This document shows positions 1 to 8,303 of a stretch of 60,644 nt of DNA, piece after piece (position 1 is the first letter of the stretch; each line of letters begins with the position of its first letter). This DNA is from Pseudomonadota bacterium (GTDB lineage Bacteria > Myxococcota_A > Bradymonadia > Bradymonadales > GCA-2716585). The position numbers and the translations under genes are program-made. Under the pieces are notes generated by a model. That model had not been told where the DNA came from. It saw only the letters and a list, made by a program, of their open reading frames with translations, and ran no database searches. The DNA lies in assembly GCA_005804885.1 (NCBI GenBank), contig SYOX01000168.1:1-60644 (forward strand). The letters run 5' to 3'.

Positions 1-978
1 GACGTTGACAAGCTCGATGAACTCGTCGTCGGAGGAGGAGCGGACGCCGTCACCGTTGGCGTCGCCGCCCTCGGTCGGCACCGCCGAGAGCACCTCATTG
101 ATCAGCAATGATCCGGCGGTCGCCTGCGCCGCCCCGGGGCACTCGGAGGGTTTGGGGGGGCAGCCGGTGGAGAAGGCCTTGCCGTCGGCGCAGGTGCCGG
201 GGCTGAAGGGGACGCCGTCGAAGGTGTCGTGGGTGACGTAGCGGCCGAAGGCGGAGCCGAGCTCGGGGTCGAGGTTGACGGAGGTGCCCTCGGCGCCGGG
301 GAAGGTGTCATCAAAGAGGGTGTTGCCGTCTTCGGTCACGACGAGCAGCTCGATGCCGCTGTTGCGGAGGCTGAAGTTCTTCAGGGAGATCTCGACCAGG
401 GCGCCGCCGAGGTTGGGCAGCGAGGCGCCTGTGCGCAGGCCGCCGAAGACGACGAGGGCCTGCCTGGGGCCGAGGCAGCCGGTCTCGACGACGACGGAGG
501 GCATGTCGTCGCCGCCCTTGAAGACGCGCAGGCCGCGGACGCGCAGGGTGTCGTCGGTGACGTTGACGAACTCAAGGAACTCGTCGTCGCCGGTGTCGCG
601 GGTGCCGTCGCCGTTGACGTCGCCGAGGCGCTCGTCGGCGGGGACGGCGGCGAGGATCTCGTTGAGGACGAGCTGGCCTCGGCGGGGGCTGGGCGCCAGG
701 GCGCAGGGATCGAGGTTGGGATCAGGCTCGGCGTCGGGGAGCATGCCGATGTCGGGCTGGTCGATGAAGCCGCAGGCGCCGGAGATGCAGGCCTGTCCCT
801 GGGGGCAGTCGGCGTTGATGCGGCAGGAGATGCCGAGCTCGGCCTCGGGGCAGCCGGCCAGCGTCACGAGCCCGAGGGCCAGGAGCAGGAGGGAGAGGGG
901 CCGCGCGAGGCGAGGCGAGGTGGAGCCAGGGCGACCCAGGATCGGGGCGTCGAGGGGGAACAGCGGGGTCATGGTCAT
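1..978 (-). CDS. Lamin-tail-domain (LTD) surface lipoprotein, 3' end cut by the window
   Basis: The frame is open from ATG at 978 to base 1 (326 codons, no stop), so the C-terminus lies outside the window. A GGAGAG ribosome-binding site precedes the start. Residues 24-43 form a lipoprotein signal ending in the lipobox LAGC (Cys43). A short Cys cluster at 43-75 has the pattern C-x5-DC-x5-C seen in Dickkopf-like Cys repeats. Two copies of a lamin-tail module begin near residues 100 and 289 with INEVLSA/LNEILA, each followed by a dockerin-like Asp-rich loop (DVNGDG, DANGDG) and DEF(I/L)E(L/F)VN. LTD proteins of this type are secreted or surface-attached; the calcium-loop role is inferred. No enzyme domain is visible. 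It is transcribed divergently from the pseudokinase-phosphatase gene. Confidence 0.85.
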   Translation of the reverse strand, partial: MTMTPLFPLDAPILGRPGSTSPRLARPLSLLLLALGLVTLAGCPEAELGISCRINADCPQGQACISGACGFIDQPDIGMLPDAEPDPNLDPCALAPSPRRGQLVLNEILAAVPADERLGDVNGDGTRDTGDDEFLEFVNVTDDTLRVRGLRVFKGGDDMPSVVVETGCLGPRQALVVFGGLRTGASLPNLGGALVEISLKNFSLRNSGIELLVVTEDGNTLFDDTFPGAEGTSVNLDPELGSAFGRYVTHDTFDGVPFSPGTCADGKAFSTGCPPKPSECPGAAQATAGSLLINEVLSAVPTEGGDANGDGVRSSSDDEFIELVNV

Positions 979-1202
979 CAAGGGTCTCTCCGCGTCGGCC
1001 TCGACGCTCAGGATGGCGAGTCGGCGATCCACAGGCGGGGGTATTCTAGGAGGGCGGCGCTCCGGCCACAAGGGCAAGGGGAGATCAGGCGGCGCGGAGC
1101 GGCGGAGGCGACCTGGAGGCGGTTGCTTGACTGAAACTGGCATCCCCTTTAGTGAAGGGTGTCGCCTTTCAACCTGAGAAGGGGTGGGGGGCGCCTTGTT
1201 GA

Positions 1203-1217
1203 TGTGTGTGTGTGTGT
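1203..1217. repeat. (TG)7 dinucleotide run upstream of the pseudokinase-phosphatase gene
   Basis: Uninterrupted alternating TG from 1203 to 1217, 30 bases before the start codon at 1247, inside the 268-bp divergent intergenic region. No other feature in this gap was convincing. Confidence 0.8.
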
Positions 1218-1246
1218 ATTGAGGCGGGTTCGGGCAAGGGAATGAG

Positions 1247-3595
1247 ATGGCGGATGATTCGGTGGCCTGCCCGCATTGCGGCGCCATGAGCCGGGACCAT
1301 GACTGGTGTGATGTGTGCGGCGGAGAGCTCGGCGTGGCCGAAGGGAGCGATCAGCCCTGGCTGGAGGTGGGCCACGCGCTGAGCTTCGAACTTGACGGCG
1401 CCGCGCGCATGGCGCGGGTCATCGACCTGCTGGACGTCTACGCGACGCGGAGGATACTTTTTGCCAGGCTGTGTCCGATGGGGGAGGAGGCGCGCTTCTT
1501 CACCGATCGCGAGCGCGCCGGCAGCCAGGTCGACGAGGGCGAGGCCAGGGACGAGGAGCCGGACACGGGGGAGTTCCCGAAGCACAGCGACGCGTGGATG
1601 TTGTTGATGATCGAGGAGTCCTCCGAGAGCCACGCGCTGGAGCCGGACGTCCTCAGGGACGAGATCCGCGATCTGGTCCACCTGCCGCTGGCGGTCAAGG
1701 GCCGCGGCAAGCGGCGCTACGCCGAGATCTACGAGGCGCCCTCGGGCCTGCCGCTGCAGGATCACCTGGAGTCGCTCGGCCGCCTGCTGACGCTCAAGGA
1801 GGCGGCGCAGCTGACGAACCTCCTGATGGACGCGGTCGAGCGCCTGCACGACGCGGGGCTCTACCACTTCCAGATCTGCCCGTGGACGCTGCACTTGTCG
1901 CGCAAGGGCGGCCCCGAGTCGCTTGACGCGCAGACCCCCTTCGAGGAGATGGCGCTGGCCTTCGAAGGGATCCGGGGCTTTTACGACGCGAAGGCGCCGG
2001 TCGAGTCACACCCGGTGATCCTGGGCTTCTCGCCGCCGGAGTTCTTCGGCAGAGCGCCGGGGCCGCTGGATCACCGCGCGGACATCTTCGGCGTCGGGAT
2101 GCTCTTCTACTACCTGCTCTCGGGCGCCTCGCCGCCGACGGGGGCCTTGACCCAGCACGTGCCCTGCCTGTCGCTGCGGGCCTTCCGCTACGAGCTTGCA
2201 CCGGGCGTCCAGCGCTTCGTGGACGGGGCGACGGCGCGCGATCCCAACGAGCGCTTCAAGGACATCAAGGAGGCCCGCGCGGCGCTCGCCCGCGGGGTCG
2301 AGCTGGTCGAGGCGCGCACCCTCACCCGCGAGGACCTCGACAAGCCCGGCGAGGTGTCGCTCTTCTGCGCGGTGGACACGCACATCGGGATCGGCAAGGG
2401 CCGGCGCACGCCGATCAACCAGGACTCGGTCTTCCTGGGCCAGGACGTCGATCGTGGGCTGTCGCTGATCGCGGTCGGCGACGGCGTCTCGACGGCCAGC
2501 TTCGGCTCCGGGGACGTCGCCAGCAAGCTCCTCATCGAGGCCTGCTCGAAAGCCTGGATCAAGCGCGCCGAGGCCTTCCCCTCCAAGGGCCAGACGCCCC
2601 CCGACCCCGAGCCCACCTCGCCGAACCAGCTCTTGTCACGCAACAGCGCCAAGGGCGCAGACACGCAGATCAAGCTCTCGCAAGCCCTCTCGATGGACGA
2701 GACGCTGGACGTGGACCTGAGCGCGGTCGTCGCCGCGGTCGACGATGGCAGCGAGCGCTCGCTGATCGAGGCCATCGCCAGCACGCTCGACGCCGAGAGC
2801 CTCGACATCTCGTCGGAGGTCGAGATCGACTCCCCCACCGAAGATCCAGAAGACGAGGAGCTCAACAAGCTCATCGAGGCCCAACCCCACGGCCGCCTGA
2901 GCCTCGTGGGGCACCGGGCCGGGGCGCCGACCCTGACCAGCCCGGCGGCGCGGCTGATCACGCGGGTGCTCCAGGAGGGCAACAGCGCCATCTCCAGCCA
3001 CATCAACGCCCGCTTCTCGCCCTTCCACGGCCCCGTCCACGAGGTCATGGGGACGACGGCGCTGGCGGCCGTGATCCACGGCGACCAGTTCACGCTGGCC
3101 AGCCTCGGCGACAGCCGCGTCTACCTGCTGAGCGAGGGTCACCTGGAGTGCCTGACCCGCGACCACAACCTGGCCTCCATGCGCATCATCGAGGGCTTCC
3201 CCGCCGACGAGTGCCTGTCCCTGCCCCAGGGGGCCGCGCTGGCGCGCTGCCTGGGGACCTTCGAGATCCACGACGGGGAGCTGAAGGCCACACACCCCGA
3301 GCCGGACCTGATGACCTTCCGCCTGCTGCCCGGCGACACGATCCTGATGACCACCGACGGGCTGATCGACTTCGCCGGCCCCAACGAGGACGTCTCCGAG
3401 CGCAATGTCAAGGCCGTCCTCCAGGCCGAGGAGATCCCGGCCCTGGCCTGCCTGCGCCTCATCCTGCTGGCCAACGAGGGCGGCGGCGAGGACAACATCG
3501 GCGTGGCCGTCCTGCGCGTCACCGAGCACCACCCCGGACAGCGAGGCGTGCTCGTCCAGTCCTTCCCCCCCGTCGAGGGCCTCGACCGCATGTAG
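1247..3595 (+). CDS. Zinc ribbon - pseudokinase - PP2C protein phosphatase fusion
   Basis: 782 residues. Residues 8-27 form a zinc ribbon (CPHC, 12 residues, CDVC). Residues about 120-360 follow the protein-kinase fold: PPEFFG matches the APE motif and DHRADIFGVG matches subdomain IX. The catalytic HRDxKPxN segment reads HFQICPWT and no DFG is present, so this part should be catalytically dead. Residues about 370-770 are a PP2C (PPM) phosphatase with the metal-binding aspartates in place: NQD (D393), GDG (D412), TDG (D704), EDN (D749). About 110 acidic, low-complexity residues (roughly 435-545) interrupt the PP2C core. Predicted role: Mn/Mg-dependent Ser/Thr phosphatase controlled by its pseudokinase and ribbon. 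The FHA gene downstream fits a phospho-signalling neighbourhood. Start is ATG; no membrane segment. Confidence 0.88.
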   Translation: MADDSVACPHCGAMSRDHDWCDVCGGELGVAEGSDQPWLEVGHALSFELDGAARMARVIDLLDVYATRRILFARLCPMGEEARFFTDRERAGSQVDEGEARDEEPDTGEFPKHSDAWMLLMIEESSESHALEPDVLRDEIRDLVHLPLAVKGRGKRRYAEIYEAPSGLPLQDHLESLGRLLTLKEAAQLTNLLMDAVERLHDAGLYHFQICPWTLHLSRKGGPESLDAQTPFEEMALAFEGIRGFYDAKAPVESHPVILGFSPPEFFGRAPGPLDHRADIFGVGMLFYYLLSGASPPTGALTQHVPCLSLRAFRYELAPGVQRFVDGATARDPNERFKDIKEARAALARGVELVEARTLTREDLDKPGEVSLFCAVDTHIGIGKGRRTPINQDSVFLGQDVDRGLSLIAVGDGVSTASFGSGDVASKLLIEACSKAWIKRAEAFPSKGQTPPDPEPTSPNQLLSRNSAKGADTQIKLSQALSMDETLDVDLSAVVAAVDDGSERSLIEAIASTLDAESLDISSEVEIDSPTEDPEDEELNKLIEAQPHGRLSLVGHRAGAPTLTSPAARLITRVLQEGNSAISSHINARFSPFHGPVHEVMGTTALAAVIHGDQFTLASLGDSRVYLLSEGHLECLTRDHNLASMRIIEGFPADECLSLPQGAALARCLGTFEIHDGELKATHPEPDLMTFRLLPGDTILMTTDGLIDFAGPNEDVSERNVKAVLQAEEIPALACLRLILLANEGGGEDNIGVAVLRVTEHHPGQRGVLVQSFPPVEGLDRM

Positions 3596-3619
3596 GGCGC
3601 CCGACGCCCCCAGCCTCGA

Positions 3620-4018
3620 TCAACGCTCCAGGATACGCTTCAGGCCCGTAATCGCGTGGACCATCGCCGCCTCCTTGGCCCGGGTCCGCTCTCCGATCGC
3701 GCACAGGTAGAGCGGCTCGCCGCCTATCCTGAAGCGACGCACCGAGAGCTGCCGCTGGGACTGGGGCGGCACGTCGCGCCGCATCCGATCGGCCAGCTCC
3801 ACGCGGTCGGCCCGCGCGTCGGTCCGACACAGCAGCGGCGCGAAGGCCAGCACCGCCTCGTCGATCTCCGACAGCTCCCTGGCGCTGCCGACCAGCATCC
3901 CCCTGTCGTCCCCCACGACGATCGAGGGCAGCCCGTAGCGATCCAGGCACGCGGCCAGCTGGAGGTTGACCGCTCTGCTGACCCACTCGCTGCGCCGCAC
4001 TCTGCGTTCGATCACCAT
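3620..4018 (-). CDS. Small soluble protein of unknown function
   Basis: 132 residues, convergent with the phosphatase gene (24-bp gap). I do not recognise the family. It has no signal peptide or membrane segment, is rich in Arg, and contains a central motif IVVGDDRGMLVGS followed by a helix and a strand-rich second half. That order resembles Roadblock/LC7 or small GAF-type sensor folds, but this is only an impression. ATG at 4018 is the sole good start in the frame. The overlapping reading frame 3519-4067 on the same strand is less protein-like and was not chosen. Confidence 0.6.
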   Translation of the reverse strand: MVIERRVRRSEWVSRAVNLQLAACLDRYGLPSIVVGDDRGMLVGSARELSEIDEAVLAFAPLLCRTDARADRVELADRMRRDVPPQSQRQLSVRRFRIGGEPLYLCAIGERTRAKEAAMVHAITGLKRILER

Positions 4019-4134
4019 GGCTTGCCTCTCTGCGTCCGGGTTGAAGACTCATGAACACCTTGCACACCCTATCCTACATCAGCACACATTGTGGTCCAGA
4101 TAATCAAAGGGCCACCTCGGGGTATGATTCGCGC

Positions 4135-4163
4135 TTGACACCCCAGGGCGCTTGGACTAGACA
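4135..4163 (+). promoter_or_regulatory. Sigma-70-type promoter of tRNA-Cys
   Basis: TTGACA at 4135-4140, a 17-bp spacer and TAGACA at 4158-4163. Transcription would begin near 4170, about 18 bases before the mature tRNA. Confidence 0.75.
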
Positions 4164-4187
4164 AGAGAACCCGCCGTGGTGCGGTTC

Positions 4188-4258
4188 GGCGCTGTAGCCA
4201 AGCGGTAAGGCAGGGGCCTGCAAAGCCCTGATCACCGGTTCAAATCCGGTCAGCGCCT
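4188..4258 (+). tRNA. tRNA-Cys (anticodon GCA)
   Basis: A full cloverleaf can be drawn. The acceptor stem pairs GGCGCTG with CAGCGCC, with discriminator T. The D arm is GCC/GGC. The anticodon stem GGGGC/GCCCT closes the loop CTGCAAA, giving anticodon GCA. The T arm is ACCGG-TTCAAAT-CCGGT. The 3' CCA is not encoded, so it must be added after transcription. Confidence 0.97.
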
Positions 4259-4387
4259 CTCTCCTCCAACACCTTTTTCTCACCCAGGACCGAGCGAACT
4301 GCCCCTCTGGGCTATTGTGCTCCTGACGGGCTGTGCGCCACACTGTCGATGGCGACTGTCGGGGTGCGCCACACCTGGGAAGGGGCC

Positions 4388-5497
4388 ATGCCGCTCAAGT
4401 TCAAGGTCGAGACGGACCACGAGAGCCTCAACCGCTTCGAGTTCACCTTCGACCAGACCGAGATCACGGTCGGCCGCAGCGCCACCTGCCACATCCAGCT
4501 GCCGCTGTCGACCGTCTCAAGCCACCACCTCACCATCGTCCGCGAGGGCGCAGGCTACCTCATCACCGACGTGGGCAGCACCAACGGCACCCGCCTCGGC
4601 GACAGGCCCCTGGCCCCCAACCACTACACGGCCCTGAACCACGGCGATCGGATCATCCTCACCGACGTGGCGCTGCGCGTCTTCGTCCTCGACCCGGACG
4701 ACCCCTCGGCCAGCGCCGAGCAGACCGGAGAGGCGGTCCGGCACATGGTCTTCGAAATGCTCAGGCACAGCGCGGAGATCGACGACACCGCCGCACACCT
4801 TGAGGTCCTCGAAGGGCCCGATCGCGGCGCCCGCCTGACCCTCCCCAGCGGCCAGCGCGAGCTCTTCATCGGCCTGGCCGGCTCGCTCCCCGGCGAGGGG
4901 TGGGCCTTGACCGACCCGGCCCTCGCCGGGCTCGCCCTGCCGCTGATCTGCCAGGGCGACGCCTACGCCCTCCACCCCCCCGCCGACGCCCCCCTCACCA
5001 TCACCATCGACGGACACCCCATCGAGGCCGGCGCGCTGCGCAGGCTGCGAAGCGGCCAGCGCCTGCGCATCGGGCAGACCACCGCCCTCTTCTTCGACCC
5101 CCTGGAGGCCTGGCTCGACAAGCTCGAAGACCCTCCCCAGGGGCAGCAGGCCAGGGCCGCCCCCAGCCCCCTGGCGACCTTCAGGCTCCAGAGCATCTCC
5201 CCGCCCGAGCCCGAAGGCGCGCTCCCCCGGCTGACCATCGACGACGACTTCGAGCGCTCCAACACCCGCCGCGTCAAGCGCGATCAGATCAAGCCCAAGC
5301 CGCACACCCGCGCCGGCCTGCCCCTCGGCCTCGGCACGGAGCCCGCCCTGGCCGAAGCCGGCCGCGTCGAAGAGGCGGCGCTGCGCGGCGCCACCTCCGG
5401 CTCATGGACCCCCACCGAGCTCCTGCTCCTGATCGTCGCCGCCATGCTCATGATCGGCGCCTCCGTCTTCTTCCTCATGCTCTTCGACATCCTCTGA
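4388..5497 (+). CDS. FHA-domain protein with C-terminal membrane anchor
   Basis: 369 residues from ATG 4388, preceded by an AAGGGG ribosome-binding site; an in-frame ATG at 4349 adds 13 residues but has no such site. Residues about 20-75 are a canonical FHA domain (VGRS, then SxxH as SSHH, then GSTNGT), which binds phosphothreonine peptides. Residues about 135-235 look like a second, degenerate FHA fold lacking the GRS and SxxH residues. A charged linker follows, then one membrane helix at 340-368 that anchors the protein with the FHA domains presumably cytoplasmic. It could read out Ser/Thr phosphorylation set by the phosphatase-type protein upstream; that link is inference from proximity. 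Confidence 0.9.
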   Translation: MPLKFKVETDHESLNRFEFTFDQTEITVGRSATCHIQLPLSTVSSHHLTIVREGAGYLITDVGSTNGTRLGDRPLAPNHYTALNHGDRIILTDVALRVFVLDPDDPSASAEQTGEAVRHMVFEMLRHSAEIDDTAAHLEVLEGPDRGARLTLPSGQRELFIGLAGSLPGEGWALTDPALAGLALPLICQGDAYALHPPADAPLTITIDGHPIEAGALRRLRSGQRLRIGQTTALFFDPLEAWLDKLEDPPQGQQARAAPSPLATFRLQSISPPEPEGALPRLTIDDDFERSNTRRVKRDQIKPKPHTRAGLPLGLGTEPALAEAGRVEEAALRGATSGSWTPTELLLLIVAAMLMIGASVFFLMLFDIL

Positions 5498-5525
5498 CCA
5501 AGGTCGGCGAAGAACTTCGATGGGC

Positions 5526-5745
5526 GGACACACGGTCCTTTCGGCGACCGACGGGTTGGCGTCGTTGGTTGGGCACAAGACCCCGTCGGGAACAGAGACC
5601 CCGTCGGGAACAGAGACCCCGTCGGGAACAATCAATCACGATGGACGGCGTCGTTGGGTGGGCACAAGACACCGTCGGGAACAATCGATCATGACGGGTC
5701 GGTGTTGTTGATTGGACACACGGTCCTTGCGGGGACCGACGGGTT
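5526..5745. repeat. Direct and tandem repeats around the core CCCCGTCGGGAACA
   Basis: Three tandem 18-bp units (ACCCCGTCGGGAACAGAG-like) start at 5580, 5598 and 5616, and a fourth divergent core lies at 5669-5683. The segment leading into the tandem array (5558-5595) recurs at 5647-5684. A 32-bp segment at 5526-5557 recurs at 5714-5745 with two mismatches. The block therefore looks like an incompletely duplicated intergenic repeat. Confidence 0.8.
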
Positions 5746-6008
5746 TGCCGCTGTCGCGGCTGCACCCGCGGCTACGATCATGCCGACGGCGTCTCGCCCC
5801 TCCGGGGCTCCAATTACCGAGCCGCCCCTTTGGGGCGGGAGGGGATGAGACAACGGACCGACAACCCCAATCGAGCGGTTGTTGTCTAGCGCCTCGGGGC
5901 TGCAAATCACCACGCCCTTCAATATCACGAGGGGGGACAGCACTTTAGAGCCCCGAAGGGGCGAAACAGAGGTGCCGCGGGCGCAGCCGCCACAGCGGCA
6001 AACCCGTC
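5738..6008. repeat. Nested inverted-repeat element, about 270 bp
   Basis: The outer arms 5738-5772 and 5974-6008 are reverse complements with 2 mismatches in 35. Inside, 5795-5809 pairs with 5949-5963 (1 mismatch in 15). CGCCCC-TTT-GGGGCG at 5823-5837 is a local hairpin, and AGACAAC at 5848-5854 pairs with GTTGTCT at 5881-5887. No gene is encoded. It could fold as a long RNA or be a non-autonomous repeat copy; it lies between convergent genes, so termination is another possible role. Confidence 0.75.
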
Positions 6009-6021
6009 GGCGGCGGGCCGG

Positions 6022-7104
6022 TCAGGGGGCGACGGGCAGATCCTCGCTCGCGGACCACTCCCACCACGATCCGTCGTAATTGCGGACGCCCTCGAAGCCG
6101 AGCCAGCGCAGCACCATGTACAAGAACCCAGAGCGCACCCCGCCCGTGCAATAGACGACCGTGGGCCTGCCGCCGCCCACCCCGGCGGCGGCCATCTCGC
6201 TGCGCAACACGCCGTAATCCTTGAGGTTCCCCTCATCTGAGAAGATCGACTGCCAGAACAGATGCTTCGCTCCGGGGATGTGCCCTCCCCTCGCCTCGCC
6301 GTAAGGCGTCGCCCCCTCGAACTCCTCGACGTGGCGCGCGTCCAGCAGCACCAGCCCGCCTTCGGCCTTGAGGCCCTCCTGGATGAAGTCGGCCGTCGCC
6401 CGAAGCTCAGGGCGCAGCGCGACCTTGAAGTCCCCCCGAGGCGGATCCTTGGAAAAACTCTCCGTGGGCCGCGCCTCGGCCAGCCAGCGCGGCATCCCCC
6501 CGTAGAGCACCCGCACGTCCCGGTGCCCGAGGTACTCCAGCGTCCAGAAGACCCTCCCCTCCTCTCCCCAGCCCTTGTCCCAGTCGCCGACGATCAGCAC
6601 GGGCCGATCCGCCCTCACGCCCATGGCCTGGAGTTCGGCCTCGATGACCACGACGTCGTCGTCGATCACGCCGTTGAGCAGGCCGCTGACGAACTGATCC
6701 CAGGGCGCGTGGACCGCGCCAGGGATGTGATCGACCCTGAAGGCCACCGCGCCGCGCGCGTCCAGCAGCGCGGCCCCCTCGGCGCGCAGCGCGACGAGGG
6801 TGTCGGGATCGATGAGGATCGAGGGCTGGCTGACATCGGCGCTGGCGCCGGCGCCAGCGTCTGCGGCTGGAGCGGAGCCCGCCGAGTCGCGATATTTGAT
6901 GTCCGTGCGCGCGCTCTGGGTCGTCTCGCAGCTGCAGGCGGTCAGGAAGCACAGCAGCCCCAGCGTCAAGCGCCAGGGGAGGATGGGCAGGCAATGATGA
7001 GGACGATCGGGGCGCAACCGATAGCAGCGCGGCGGCGGCGCGCTGACGAGCGCCACGCCGACAGGCGGCGCGCAGGCGAGCCGCTCGCTCCAGGGGCGGA
7101 TCAT
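6022..7104 (-). CDS. Two-domain rhodanese-like sulfurtransferase lipoprotein
   Basis: 360 residues. The start at 7104 overlaps the upstream racemase stop as ATGA, which supports it, although it gives a long 45-residue lead before the hydrophobic segment. The lipobox LTAC puts the lipidated Cys at 57. Residues about 92-205 are an N-terminal rhodanese domain with Asp rather than Cys at the active-site loop (VGDWDKG), as is usual for the structural half. Residues about 228-355 are the catalytic rhodanese domain with YCTGGVRSG (Cys319). Family role: sulfur transfer from thiosulfate or mercaptopyruvate to an acceptor, here outside the cytoplasm. It is third in the SCP2-racemase-rhodanese operon; why it belongs there is unclear. 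Confidence 0.88.
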   Translation of the reverse strand: MIRPWSERLACAPPVGVALVSAPPPRCYRLRPDRPHHCLPILPWRLTLGLLCFLTACSCETTQSARTDIKYRDSAGSAPAADAGAGASADVSQPSILIDPDTLVALRAEGAALLDARGAVAFRVDHIPGAVHAPWDQFVSGLLNGVIDDDVVVIEAELQAMGVRADRPVLIVGDWDKGWGEEGRVFWTLEYLGHRDVRVLYGGMPRWLAEARPTESFSKDPPRGDFKVALRPELRATADFIQEGLKAEGGLVLLDARHVEEFEGATPYGEARGGHIPGAKHLFWQSIFSDEGNLKDYGVLRSEMAAAGVGGGRPTVVYCTGGVRSGFLYMVLRWLGFEGVRNYDGSWWEWSASEDLPVAP

Positions 7105-8294
7105 CGGCCGGCGGCGCCGCCCGAGGCAATGAGCGCGTCGAGGCGGGCAGCGTCATAGCCGACCTCGGCCAGCACCTCTCGGGTGTGCTCCCCGAGGTGG
7201 GGCGGTGGCCGGAAGCCGGAGCGATCGGCGGGGGTCAGGGGTGTGGCCGTCTGGACCAGGGAGGCGCTGGGGGTCTGGAGGCTGAAGAAGACGTCGCGGG
7301 CCTTGAAGAGGGGGTCGTCGAGCACCTCCTCGGGCCTGCGGACGGGCTCGCAGCAGCAGTCGACGTCGGCCAGCAGCGCGGCCCACTCGCCCCGCGTCCT
7401 GCCCTTGAAGAGGGCGGCGAGGTCGGCCTGGACGGCGCGGGCCTTGTCGCCCATCAGGAGGCCGTCGCCGTGGCGATCTTGCCAGCCGACGGCGTCGCAG
7501 AAGGCCGCCCAGAACTTCGGCTCGAGGGCGCCCAGGGCCATGTGGCCGCCATCGGCCGTCTCATAGATGCTGTAGCAGGGCACGCCGCCGTCGAGCATGT
7601 CGCAGGCGGGGCCACGGAAGACGTGCCCGGCGCTGATGCGGGCCAGCGTGGGGAGCATGAAGGAGAGGGCGCCCTCGGTCATGGAGATGTCGAGGTGGGC
7701 GGCCTGCCGCCCGCGCGAGCGGGCGAAGAGGGCCGCCAGGACCGCGGAGGTGGCATAGAGCGCGCCCCCGCCCACGTCGGCGAGCTGGAAGCCGGGCAGG
7801 ATGGCGCGGCCCTCGGGGGTGCCGGTCGCGCCCAGGACGCCCGCGCGGGCGAGGTAGTTGGCGTCGTGGCCGGCCTCAAGGGCCAGCGGGCCGGTCTGGC
7901 CGTAGCCGGAGATGGAGCACAGGATGAGGTCCGGGAAGTCCTGGGCGAGCGCCTGCCGCCCCAGGCCCATCCTGTCGAGGACGCCGGGGCGGAAGGACTC
8001 GACGAGGACGTCGGCGCTGGACAGCAGGGCGCGCAGGGCCTCAAGGCCGCCCTGGGTCTTCAGATCCAGCGCGCCCGAGCGCTTGTTGCGGTTGATGCTG
8101 GCGAACATGGCGCCCATCTGCCCGACGAAGGGCTGATACCAGCGCGCGTAGTCGCCGCCCTGCGGAGCCTCGATCTTGCTGACCTCGGCGCCCATGTCCC
8201 CAAGGAGCATGGTGGCGAAGGGACCGGGCAGCAGCCTCGACAGATCGACGACCCGGACCCCGTCGAGGGCCAGGTGGAGCGTTCGCCCGGTCAT
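7101..8294 (-). CDS. Alpha-methylacyl-CoA racemase (CaiB/BaiF family III CoA-transferase fold)
   Basis: 397 residues, full length for the family. The N-terminus (LDGVRVVDLSRLLPGPF) and the GADV-type CoA region are typical of CaiB/BaiF proteins. The segment SGYGQTGP followed by AGHDANY places His143 and Asp173 (LADVGGG) thirty residues apart, the spacing of the catalytic His126/Asp156 pair of the Mycobacterium racemase MCR. This points to epimerisation of 2-methylacyl-CoA thioesters, a step in branched-chain or sterol side-chain oxidation, rather than CoA transfer. The start is 9 bp after the SCP2 stop, and the stop overlaps the rhodanese start by 4 bp. Confidence 0.9.
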   Translation of the reverse strand: MTGRTLHLALDGVRVVDLSRLLPGPFATMLLGDMGAEVSKIEAPQGGDYARWYQPFVGQMGAMFASINRNKRSGALDLKTQGGLEALRALLSSADVLVESFRPGVLDRMGLGRQALAQDFPDLILCSISGYGQTGPLALEAGHDANYLARAGVLGATGTPEGRAILPGFQLADVGGGALYATSAVLAALFARSRGRQAAHLDISMTEGALSFMLPTLARISAGHVFRGPACDMLDGGVPCYSIYETADGGHMALGALEPKFWAAFCDAVGWQDRHGDGLLMGDKARAVQADLAALFKGRTRGEWAALLADVDCCCEPVRRPEEVLDDPLFKARDVFFSLQTPSASLVQTATPLTPADRSGFRPPPHLGEHTREVLAEVGYDAARLDALIASGGAAGR

Positions 8295-8303
8295 GCCAAC
8301 ACC

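Larger units (their letters stand above)
5498..6021. other. Gene-free stretch of tandem and inverted repeats
   Basis: 524 bp between the FHA stop and the rhodanese stop, so it is the 3' flank of two convergent genes. Short open frames here are low in protein character and overlap the repeats. Its contents are the direct repeats at 5526-5745 and the nested inverted repeat at 5738-6008. Confidence 0.8.

Noticed and set aside
229..1177. Plus-strand open frames of about 300 codons
   Set aside because: They lie antisense to the lamin-tail gene, whose frame has a signal peptide, two domain copies and a ribosome-binding site. The plus frames are Arg/Gly-rich shadows.
4104..4343. Minus-strand open frame with the phrase TGFEPVIRALQAPALPLGYSA
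   Set aside because: It is the antisense of the tRNA-Cys gene, a well-known source of false protein predictions.
5475..5948. Several short open frames across the intergenic repeats
   Set aside because: Their residues simply repeat the tandem units (PDGVSVPDGVSV-like) with no start signals.
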